Positions 26,316 through 33,297 of a stretch of DNA of 33,297 bases are shown in pieces. Below the pieces are notes generated by a model. It saw nothing but the letters and a program-made list of their open reading frames with translations, searched no databases and was not told where the DNA came from. The stretch is from a bacterium (GTDB lineage: Bacteria; SZUA-79; Acidulodesulfobacterales; Acidulodesulfobacteraceae): positions 1 through 33,297 of the forward strand of contig JAJZJD010000003.1 in NCBI GenBank assembly GCA_021828445.1. Direction: 5' to 3'. Both the position numbers and the translations under genes were made by a program. Positions within the stretch are counted from its first letter, which is position 1, and each line of letters starts with the position of its first letter.

Positions 26316-27383
26316 ATGAGAATGCTTTTTGAACCGATTGAGATAGGCGGAATAAAGATTAAAAACAGAATAATGATGGCGCCTATGTGTATGTATTCAG
26401 CTGTCGACGGCGTCGTAGGCGCTTTTCATACCGCGCATTTAGGGGCAAGAGCCGTGGGCGGCGTCGGACTTATTATGGTAGAAGCTACCGGCGTCAGTCC
26501 CGAAGGAAGAATCAGCCCTTACGATGCCGGAATATGGAACGAAAAGCAGGTCGAGGCTTTTAAGCCCGTCGTAGAATTTTGTAAATCCTGCGGATCGGTA
26601 ATGGGAATACAGCTGGCGCATGCCGGAAGAAAAGCATCGACTAACGCTCCGTGGCTTGGAGATAACCCCTTAAAAACCGGCGAAGGCGGCTGGCAGGTTC
26701 TTGGTCCCAGCCCTGTTCCCTTCGATGAAGGCTATCCCGTTCCGAAAGAGATGGATGAAAACGACATTAAGAAGGTTATAAATGATTTCGCAAACGGAGC
26801 AAAAAACGCCGGCAAGGCGGGATTTGACGCAATAGAAATACATGCAGCCCACGGCTATTTAATAAACGAATTTTTGTCGCCGCTGTCCAATAAAAGAACC
26901 GATAAATACGGCGGCAGTCTCGAAAACAGGGCAAGACTCCTGCTGGAAATTATAAGCGCTATAAAATCCGGCGGCTGGCCTAAAAACAAACCTATATTGG
27001 TAAGAATTTCAGCCGTCGATTGGGTGGAAGGAGGTTTCGACCTTGAATCGTCTATAGCCTTAGCAAAAATGCTGAAAGAAGCAGGGATATCTTTAATAGA
27101 CTGTTCTTCCGGCGGAACGTCTCCGAAAGCAAAAATGAATATATATTACGGCTATCAGCTCGGCTTCGCGAAAGAGATAAGAGAAAAAGCCGGTATCGCA
27201 GTTTCCGGTGTAGGACTTATTACGAAACCGGAATTCGCCGATTTTATATTAAGTTCCGGAACAGCCGATATGGTGGCTCTCGGCAGAGAACTGCTGCGCA
27301 ATCCATACTGGCCTCTTGAGGCTGCGCATAAACTCGGCGTAGATATCGAATGGCCGAAACAGTATTTAAGGGCTAAGTTTTGA
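26316..27383 (+). CDS. Old yellow enzyme / NADH:flavin oxidoreductase (YqjM-like)
   Basis: 'MRMLFEPIEIGGIKIKNRIMMAPMCMYSA', 'GIQLAHAGRKAS', 'HAAHGYLINEFLSPLSNKRTDKYGGSLENRARLLLEI', 'VALGRELLRNPYWP'. Confidence 0.94.
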   Translation: MRMLFEPIEIGGIKIKNRIMMAPMCMYSAVDGVVGAFHTAHLGARAVGGVGLIMVEATGVSPEGRISPYDAGIWNEKQVEAFKPVVEFCKSCGSVMGIQLAHAGRKASTNAPWLGDNPLKTGEGGWQVLGPSPVPFDEGYPVPKEMDENDIKKVINDFANGAKNAGKAGFDAIEIHAAHGYLINEFLSPLSNKRTDKYGGSLENRARLLLEIISAIKSGGWPKNKPILVRISAVDWVEGGFDLESSIALAKMLKEAGISLIDCSSGGTSPKAKMNIYYGYQLGFAKEIREKAGIAVSGVGLITKPEFADFILSSGTADMVALGRELLRNPYWPLEAAHKLGVDIEWPKQYLRAKF

Positions 27384-27542
27384 CAGACGTTTCATTTTCG
27401 TATTATTTTAACTATGCTTTCTATAGCTTTGCTTGCTTTATTCCTCTTAATAAGAAAGGTGTATAATAATTGATTTAATTTTAGATTGGTAATATAATTA
27501 TATGAAGTAATAGATAAATTAAATGTAAGGAGTATGATATAA

Positions 27543-27770
27543 ATGATTACCGCAAAAATAACTTCAAAAGGACAGATTACTATACCTAAAGACATAAGGG
27601 ATGTTTTAAAAAGCAGTATAATAAAATTCAATATTAAAGACGGAAAGGTCGAAATAGAGCCTGTTAAAGAAATTGCGGGTTCTCTTAAGAAATATACTAA
27701 GACCGTTAAAAAATATTCTTTCGCAGAAGAAAGAGAAACGGATTTTGAGTCCGGTTATGATTTTTTATAA
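27543..27770 (+). CDS. AbrB/MazE-like (SpoVT-AbrB) DNA-binding antitoxin-type protein, no adjacent toxin
   Basis: 'AKITSKGQITIPKDIRDVL' swapped-hairpin motif. Confidence 0.85.
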   Translation: MITAKITSKGQITIPKDIRDVLKSSIIKFNIKDGKVEIEPVKEIAGSLKKYTKTVKKYSFAEERETDFESGYDFL

Positions 27771-27840
27771 ATTGTTGATTTTAAAGAGTATTAACTCATG
27801 TAAAAAATAAGCCTATGTGAAAATCCGGCCATAATAAAAA

Positions 27841-28155
27841 TCAATTTTTCCATTCATCTTTTTCGGGTAAAGTCTTAAGATTTCTTTTACCATGAATAAT
27901 ACCGAGTATGACGATCCGAGATTCTTCTATTCTGTATATAAGGCGGTATGCTTTTATAAAAAGCTCGTGGACGGCGGAATTTGAAAATTCAGGCACTATG
28001 CGGCCTCTGTTAGGAAATTCTTTAAGGGAAAGGCTTGCATTTATGATTTCACGAACGAAAGACTTAGCATAAAAATGAGAATCTCTGGCTATATATGTCG
28101 CAATCGATTCAAGGTCGTCGGCGGCTTCTAATGTCCATATTATTTTGAGAGCCAT
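27841..28155 (-). CDS. RelE/ParE family toxin
   Basis: 'KIIWTLEAADDLESIATYIARDS', 'SLKEFPNRGRIVPEF', 'YRLIYRIEESRIVILGIIHGKRNL'. Confidence 0.9.
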   Translation of the reverse strand: MALKIIWTLEAADDLESIATYIARDSHFYAKSFVREIINASLSLKEFPNRGRIVPEFSNSAVHELFIKAYRLIYRIEESRIVILGIIHGKRNLKTLPEKDEWKN

Positions 28156-28328
28156 TTCGACATTTTCTCTTCAATTTCTTTTTCTTCGTAAATGCGGCCT
28201 TCTTCTTCATCCTTCAAACCGCGTTCAATTTTTTGTATTACATATAAATGATACTGTATATCTTCTAAAGTGCAATTATCAGGCAAGCGTTTGAGAAGAT
28301 CGGCGACTTCATTTTTGACCGTTTGCAT
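28140..28328 (-). CDS. Cognate antitoxin of the RelE/ParE module
   Basis: 62 aa acidic protein 'LLKRLPDNCTLEDIQYHLYVIQKIERGLKDEEEGRIYEEKEIEEKMSKWLSK'; overlaps the toxin start. Confidence 0.8.
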   Translation of the reverse strand: MQTVKNEVADLLKRLPDNCTLEDIQYHLYVIQKIERGLKDEEEGRIYEEKEIEEKMSKWLSK

Positions 28329-28419
28329 TTTTACCCCGCTAAATATTAATTACGTTATTTAGATGCTGTATTTATTATAGCATTTATAAAATTGAACATA
28401 TAGACTTCTTTATACTATT

Positions 28420-28614
28420 TTATAAATTCTGCCATGCTTTATCTTCCTCAGGTTTAAGCCAGTCTTTTTTAAGGGAGGATTCGCTTATAACGGCAGCTTC
28501 AAGTCTTTCCTGAATAGACTTCGTTTTTAAAAAATTCATAAAATCTAAAACCTCGTTAAGAAAAGGCTCCGGGCAATGTTCTATTTCATTTAAAAGTAAT
28601 TCTTTAGTACGCAT
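28420..28614 (-). CDS. DUF2281/VapB-like putative antitoxin
   Basis: 'LLLNEIEHCPEPFLNEVLDFMNFLK...WLKPEEDKAW'. Confidence 0.6.
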   Translation of the reverse strand: MRTKELLLNEIEHCPEPFLNEVLDFMNFLKTKSIQERLEAAVISESSLKKDWLKPEEDKAWQNL

Positions 28615-28840
28615 AATTCACCTTTTCATTCATGTCAACCTTTTCGCAGCCTTCCATTATAGCGCTTTCTATAAGTTTTAAATCATCGGAAGAAATTGAC
28701 CCTCTGAATTTGCACAGACTATCTCCCTTAACGCCTTTGGGGGATAACGAGTTTGCAAAGTCCAGAACGCGAAGCTGCATATCATAAGGTAGTTTATCTA
28801 CCTGATTTAATATATTTTCCTTTATATGAGCATTTGCCAT
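28604..28840 (-). CDS. DUF2281-like putative antitoxin, paralogous to the preceding ORF
   Basis: 'ILNQVDKLPYDMQLRVLDFANSL...AIMEGCEKVDM'; stop overlaps start of the 28420..28614 ORF. Confidence 0.6.
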   Translation of the reverse strand: MANAHIKENILNQVDKLPYDMQLRVLDFANSLSPKGVKGDSLCKFRGSISSDDLKLIESAIMEGCEKVDMNEKVNYAY

Positions 28841-28962
28841 AATAAATCACCTTTTATATCATAAATTAAAAACTATATACTTATGCTATTATTTTATCAG
28901 CTTTTTAAATAAATTCCAAACTTATAGAAAATTTTTAAAGGATAGAATACAGAATGCATACC

Positions 28963-29562
28963 TTATGCCTTGCTCGGCTTCTTAATCCCGAACTTTTTTG
29001 CCAAGAAGCTAATAAATTGTTTTGTATTTCCGATAGTCTTAGCCGCTTTAGTCATATTATAATCATTTTCCTTAAGGATTTCCTCTACGCGCTCTTTAGT
29101 CCATTCGGTTTTTTTACCTGGTTTTGAAGCCTTATAGATATCGTTCCAATTTTTAACGAACAGATAGGGTTCTTTTGGATTGTCGTTCCTTCCGAGCAGG
29201 CCTTCTTTTAAAAAAATATTTATAGCATTTAGCGCAAATTTCCGTTCTTCCTCAACATCCTTAGAGTCGTCTATTTTAATAAAATACGCAACGGATGTCG
29301 GAAACATATGATTGCCTATATCAAAAGGATTAAGTTTTTTAACTCGTGCTTTATTAGATTTCATCTGCAGTCTTCCCTCATTTTCGAATTTGGCGGCAGC
29401 TAAAAGCAGTTTAATCCATGACGCAATTAATCTGTCTTTTTCGGGATATTTATCTAAAGCCTTTATTTCCGGCATTAAATAAAAATTTAAAGGAAGTTTT
29501 ATATATTTCGGTGTATCTATATCAATATCTTTTTCTTCTAATTCTTCTTTTATATCATCCAT
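28963..29562 (-). CDS. Phage/plasmid replisome-organizer-like protein with C-terminal Fis-type HTH
   Basis: 'YIKLPLNFYLMPEIKALDKYPEKDRLIASWIKLLLAAAKFENEGRL' and 'LKENDYNMTKAAKTIGNTKQFISFLAKKFGI'. The track start (29571) is TTG; ATG at 29562 preferred. Confidence 0.6.
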   Translation of the reverse strand: MDDIKEELEEKDIDIDTPKYIKLPLNFYLMPEIKALDKYPEKDRLIASWIKLLLAAAKFENEGRLQMKSNKARVKKLNPFDIGNHMFPTSVAYFIKIDDSKDVEEERKFALNAINIFLKEGLLGRNDNPKEPYLFVKNWNDIYKASKPGKKTEWTKERVEEILKENDYNMTKAAKTIGNTKQFISFLAKKFGIKKPSKA

Positions 29563-29570
29563 AATTGTCA

Positions 29571-29599
29571 ATTATATAGAATAAAATTAAACGTGTCAA
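29571..29599 (-). promoter_or_regulatory. Consensus sigma-70 promoter for the replisome-organizer-like gene
   Basis: Minus strand TTGACA (29599-29594) - 17 nt - TATAAT (29576-29571). Confidence 0.7.
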
Positions 29600-29619
29600 T
29601 TAGTCAATTATTTTTTTAC

Positions 29620-29647
29620 TTGACAATTAATAAATTTGATATATAAT
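29620..29647 (+). promoter_or_regulatory. Sigma-70 promoter for the excisionase-like gene
   Basis: TTGACA (29620-29625) - 16 nt - TATAAT (29642-29647). Confidence 0.65.
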
Positions 29648-29674
29648 AATTGTAAAGTAATTATATCGTTGACT

Positions 29675-29881
29675 ATGGATAAAGACATTTTAATTATAAA
29701 CGAAGCCGCAACTTTTTTAAGAGTTTCTGCTACCACTTTAAGACGCTACATAGCTTCAAGGCAGATAACTTTTTATAAACTTCAAGGCAAAATTCTTTTT
29801 AAAAAAACCGATTTAGAAAAATTTTTAGAGTCTAAAAGAGTAGAAAGTTTCGATGAATTTAGAAATAAAAATATTTTGTAA
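29675..29881 (+). CDS. Excisionase/MerR-like HTH protein
   Basis: 'LIINEAATFLRVSATTLRRYIASRQITFYKLQGKILFKKTDLEKFLESKR'; ATG at 29675 gives the family-like start. Confidence 0.85.
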   Translation: MDKDILIINEAATFLRVSATTLRRYIASRQITFYKLQGKILFKKTDLEKFLESKRVESFDEFRNKNIL

Positions 29882-30116
29882 ATTTATATATTTTTTACTG
29901 CAGATAATCCCGTTCGCTCATTCAAAAGCGAAAATATTTAATATTGATGATTCTATTGCTATGCAGGGTAGAAAAAAGTCATCCGGAAGAACGTTGTGTC
30001 AATGGAAGAGCAGGCCACTTACTGATAACACACCGCAATTTTATTTCGTCTTGATAATACATAAACAATTGCAAGCGTCAGTCTAAAAGTAGTTCTTCTA
30101 AACCAATGAAAAATTA

Positions 30117-30138
30117 AAGCCGATTAATTCGGTTTTTT
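30117..30138 (+). terminator. Likely Rho-independent terminator
   Basis: AGCCGA-TTAAT-TCGGTT stem followed by TTTTT. Confidence 0.55.
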
Positions 30139-30151
30139 TAAGTAAGTTTAA

Positions 30152-30405
30152 GAAAGTCCGCAGATTAAAATCGTCAGTCCGCATTGGTACTGCTGATTTT
30201 TTAATTGACTTTCAAGCGGCTTTCTCTATGTTAAGCACATAGAAAAAGCCGCAAAATCGTGAATAATTTCGTTAGTTGCGCCTAAACGGCGGTATTAACG
30301 GACACGAACACAATATATAAGTTCCGAAGTTATACGGATTTGCCTTCCGTCGCATATTGCGAAAACAGGTTTTGTATTTAAAACCGGTGACGGTGTATTC
30401 GGAAC
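30152..30405. other. Noncoding region with serial inverted repeats (candidate structured RNA and/or recombination site)
   Basis: Hairpin A 30152-30213 (GAAAGTC...GACTTTC), hairpin B 30216-30252 (16-bp arms, one mismatch, loop TAAGC), multibranch C 30321-30405 (GTTCCGAA...TTCGGAAC enclosing three small hairpins). No ORF of note inside. Confidence 0.6.
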
Positions 30406-30438
30406 GCATAATAAGACTTACAAATAGTAGAGGCAAAT

Positions 30439-30741
30439 ATGGGCAAATTAACAGAATTTTATAAACAGCACCGCCGGTTATTCTTGGCGCAAAAGCACCA
30501 GAATACCTTTAAAACCCAAAAATTCAGGGACATGGCGGCTATTAAATTCTTTTCATTTTGCGAATCTCAAAATTTACTCCACACGGACGGAATACGCAAA
30601 AATCAAGTAATAAAAGATTTCTTCAATACTGAAGAAATGCTTAATAAATCAAATGAAACCCGCCGGAAATATTTTTTGGTAATTAAAGAGATTTACCAGA
30701 GGTTCTTTAAAATAAATATCGGAAACGAGGTTTTAAAATGA
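30439..30741 (+). CDS. Small protein resembling a tyrosine recombinase core-binding (SAM-like) domain
   Basis: 'TFKTQKFRDMAAIKFFSFCESQNL...NKSNETRRKYFLVIKEIYQRFF'; ATGA overlap with the downstream recombinase. Confidence 0.5.
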   Translation: MGKLTEFYKQHRRLFLAQKHQNTFKTQKFRDMAAIKFFSFCESQNLLHTDGIRKNQVIKDFFNTEEMLNKSNETRRKYFLVIKEIYQRFFKINIGNEVLK

Positions 30742-31736
30742 GCGGTAAAGCTATGAGCATAAAAAACGAATCTAAAATATCTTTTTTATCAAAAGAAATA
30801 TCGGAATTTATCAAGCGCGGTTCTTCTACCGCCGAAAAACTTTCCGCTACTTTAAAAGAAATTAAATCTCAAACCGGCATTAAAACCTTAAAGGATATGG
30901 AGCAGTCCCACATTAACGATATGATTACAGGATTAAAAAATAACGTCTCATCGGGAAATATGTCTTTATCTAACGCCAATTCTTATATTTCAAGTATTAA
31001 TAATATCGTTAGGTATATAGGCAGAGACGATTTGTACGTTATTAAAGCATCTGACTTCGGATTATCTCGGAACATATCCGAAAAAGACGGAATAAATAAA
31101 GAAAATACGAGAGAATCCGCCTCAGCATTTAAAACTTGGCTTAACGAAAAATACGCAGAAACAAACGATTTACGCTATGCGGCGATAAAGCATGCAGTCA
31201 GTATTCAATCGATTAATTTAAGATTAAGAGAGAGCCTCCAAATCAAACTATTAAATAAAGACTTGTCCGAAAATATTTTAAAAGTATCGGCAAAAGGCGA
31301 CGGTTCTAAAAACAGCCGCGAAAGAGAAATTAAATTAAATCCCGAACAAAAAGCGCTTCTTTTGGAAGCAAGAGCTTTTTTAAAAGAAAATCATCTTAAA
31401 AATCTCAATATTGGCACTATAAAACAAGGACGAAATTTTGCGAACAATATCTTAAAATCTTTTCGCACAGAAACCAACCTGTATTTTCACTATCACGGCG
31501 AAAGGCACTGGACAGCGCATGAGGCTTATAAGGAAGCGTGGAAGTCAAAAGGATACGATAATATCAAGTGCAGGGCAAGAACGGACGAGAGCAAAGCCGA
31601 GTGGATTAGCAGCATATTGGAAACGACCGGACTGTCCAAATCGGAATTTCAAACTATGGATAAAGAAATCAGGCAGGAAATATCGCGAAACCTCGGACAT
31701 GAAAGGATTGAAATAACAAATAGGTATTTGGGGTAA
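30738..31736 (+). CDS. Tyrosine recombinase/integrase
   Basis: Candidate catalytic residues: Arg in 'SINLRLRESLQIKL', H-x-x-R in 'HYHGERHWTAHEAY', 'LGHERIEITNRYLG' with terminal Tyr. Confidence 0.8.
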   Translation: MSGKAMSIKNESKISFLSKEISEFIKRGSSTAEKLSATLKEIKSQTGIKTLKDMEQSHINDMITGLKNNVSSGNMSLSNANSYISSINNIVRYIGRDDLYVIKASDFGLSRNISEKDGINKENTRESASAFKTWLNEKYAETNDLRYAAIKHAVSIQSINLRLRESLQIKLLNKDLSENILKVSAKGDGSKNSREREIKLNPEQKALLLEARAFLKENHLKNLNIGTIKQGRNFANNILKSFRTETNLYFHYHGERHWTAHEAYKEAWKSKGYDNIKCRARTDESKAEWISSILETTGLSKSEFQTMDKEIRQEISRNLGHERIEITNRYLG

Positions 31737-32143
31737 TGAAATTGAAAAATCTATCAAATAATATTGACCCATTCAGGATAAGAGTTAATAGAGAGATTTT
31801 AAAAACAGAAGCTACCAAAAAGTTTATCGAAAATCAAATTAGACATATTCTTACAGGAGAAAAGGTTAAAGTATTGAAACGAAACCCTGGCCATATAACA
31901 TTATGCGAAGTGGAAACAATGCCGCCGCCTGAACTCATAAAAGCTATATCGAAGTATTGCAGCGAAAAAGTCATCTTTAAACTAAAAGACGAAAATGAGG
32001 CCGCTTTCGAGTATTGGAATGAGTGGGAAAGAAAAAAGTTAAAGAAAATTAAAAATAATGAGAAGAGAAAAGCAAAAAGGAAGAGAAAAAGAATTTTAAA
32101 GGCAATATATCGAGGCTTTGCCCCGAACCCCACTTCTTTTTGA
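31736..32143 (+). CDS. Hypothetical basic protein
   Basis: Start overlaps the recombinase stop (TAATG); Lys/Arg-rich C-terminus (KKLKKIKNNEKRKAKRKRKRILK). Confidence 0.6.
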   Translation: MKLKNLSNNIDPFRIRVNREILKTEATKKFIENQIRHILTGEKVKVLKRNPGHITLCEVETMPPPELIKAISKYCSEKVIFKLKDENEAAFEYWNEWERKKLKKIKNNEKRKAKRKRKRILKAIYRGFAPNPTSF

Positions 32144-32156
32144 TGTCAAAAAGAAG
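32133..32156. repeat. Perfect inverted repeat, 11-bp arms, 2-nt spacer, overlapping a stop codon
   Basis: CTTCTTTTTGA-TG-TCAAAAAGAAG. Confidence 0.9.
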
Positions 32157-32229
32157 CAAAAACCAGTTGGGTATTGAAAGGAAATAAAAATAAATATTTT
32201 AGGCGCGCTCGTTGGCGCGCAGGCGTATT

Positions 32230-33129
32230 ATGATAGACACCGAAAAACTAAAAACGATTGAGGCAGATACGGTTTTAAATATGCTTGGACTTTCCTATGA
32301 AAAAACCGGAGACAGGCTTATGACTTTGGCAAGTTACAGAGATGAAAATACTGCAAGTATCTCAATCCAAAAACGTAACGGAAAATGGTTATGGAAAGAC
32401 TTTGGAAGCGGAAAGGGCGGCAGTTGGATTGACCTTGTCATGTTTGCTTTGAATTTAAGCTATATTGACGCTATAAAATTTTTAAATAATATTGAAAATG
32501 CGGAAATATGTAACGACAAGAAAAAATTTTCTTTTGGCCGCCAAGAAGAAAAAGGATTAAAACCTAACGGCATAGAAATAACCGCCGTAACGGAAATAAA
32601 AGACTTTGAGCTAATTGAGTATCTTCACTCACGAGCAATACATTTTATACCGGACGGGCTTAAGCAGATAAACTATTCCGTCATTAAAAATAATAAGACT
32701 TATCTAAATTCCGCTATAGGTATAAAAAATTCTTCAAGCGGATACGCCTTAAGAAATAAAAAAATAAAAATGAATATCGGAAAAAGCGCATATTCTTTAT
32801 TTTCTAAAGATTCTCAAAAACAGCTCGTTTTTGTAGTCGAAGGAATGTTCGACGGTTTAACAGTTGCAGAAAAGATGAAAGACAGATTATACGACTTAAT
32901 AATTTTGAATTCGGTAAAAAATCTTAACGCTTTTGTTCTAGAAATATTATCTAATTATAAAAATATAATTCTGGCTCTCGATAATGACGAAAGCGGCAAA
33001 GAAGCGGAAAATAAAATTATCAGCCAGATTAAAAGCGTCCCAATATATAAACTAAATTTTAAAGCAAAAGACTTAAACGCAGCTTTAATATTAAAAGAAA
33101 AAATAGGAGTTACCCTATGCCAGCTATAG
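32230..33129 (+). CDS. CHC2-like/Toprim primase lacking apparent zinc ligands
   Basis: CHC2-like fold text 'TLASYRDENTASISI...WLWKDFGSGKGGSWIDLVMFALNLSYIDAIKFL'; Toprim 'VFVVEGMFDGLTVAEK' and 'IILALDNDESGKEAENKI'. ATG at 32230 preferred over TTG at 32212. Confidence 0.85.
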   Translation: MIDTEKLKTIEADTVLNMLGLSYEKTGDRLMTLASYRDENTASISIQKRNGKWLWKDFGSGKGGSWIDLVMFALNLSYIDAIKFLNNIENAEICNDKKKFSFGRQEEKGLKPNGIEITAVTEIKDFELIEYLHSRAIHFIPDGLKQINYSVIKNNKTYLNSAIGIKNSSSGYALRNKKIKMNIGKSAYSLFSKDSQKQLVFVVEGMFDGLTVAEKMKDRLYDLIILNSVKNLNAFVLEILSNYKNIILALDNDESGKEAENKIISQIKSVPIYKLNFKAKDLNAALILKEKIGVTLCQL

Positions 33130-33297
33130 CGCCAATAACTTTTAAACCAGAGGAAAGAAAAAAGGTGTTTTGTCCGGTTCTTATGAAAGAATCGGACTGC
33201 GAACTGTCTTTTGGAAAATATTGTGATAAAAATCTGCCGGAAAGAATGGAATGCGCAATGCTTCTTGATATCCCAAGCATATACGGCTTAATTCCTC
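33117..33297 (+). CDS. Unknown protein, 3' truncated by window edge, Cys-containing N-terminus
   Basis: Open from ATG 33117, overlaps the primase stop; MPAIAPITFKPEERKKVFCPVLMKESDCELSFGKYCDKNLPERMECAMLLDIPSIYGLIP... Confidence 0.7.
   Translation, partial: MPAIAPITFKPEERKKVFCPVLMKESDCELSFGKYCDKNLPERMECAMLLDIPSIYGLIP

Noticed and set aside
29853-30086. 77-aa plus-strand ORF after the excisionase-like gene
   Set aside because: Overlaps the end of the HTH gene, no RBS or family signature; likely noncoding.
30321-30405. Cloverleaf-like fold reminiscent of a tRNA (5-bp stem with 7-nt loop TTTGCCT at 30334-30350)
   Set aside because: No D-arm, no recognisable T-loop (TTCRA), 8-bp closing stem and extra 12 nt before its 3' strand; not a canonical tRNA. 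Kept only as an unexplained structure.
31519-31716. 65-aa ORF nested within the recombinase gene
   Set aside because: Out-of-frame overlap with the conserved catalytic region; no independent support.

Overview
A 33.3 kb AT-rich bacterial window. About 1-27.4 kb is densely packed chromosomal core gene content: rpsA-like S1 protein, sppA, HIT protein, CCA-adding enzyme, pgi, miaA, hflX, a proteostasis block (Hsp20, ClpA/C-like ATPase, DUF1844, ClpB, HtrA/Do protease), selB, a futalosine-type menaquinone block (UbiD-UbiA-UbiX-MqnE), CarD, PIN/TRAM, ispD, ispF and an old-yellow-enzyme family protein. About 27.5-33.3 kb is accessory. It has a toxin-antitoxin-rich border, a replisome-organizer-like gene divergent from an excisionase-like HTH gene, and a ~250 bp noncoding region dense in inverted repeats. 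This is followed by a tightly coupled operon: a core-binding-domain-like small protein, a tyrosine recombinase, a basic small protein, a Toprim primase lacking the usual CHC2 zinc ligands, and a truncated Cys-containing ORF. The most notable signals are: (1) the structured noncoding region in front of the recombinase operon, (2) an exact sigma-54 consensus promoter in front of the HtrA protease with a perfect 18-bp dyad upstream, and (3) a Clp ATPase whose D2 pore loop reads GIVG instead of GYVG. No CRISPR array, rRNA or confident tRNA was seen. All family calls come from motif recognition by eye; no searches were run.
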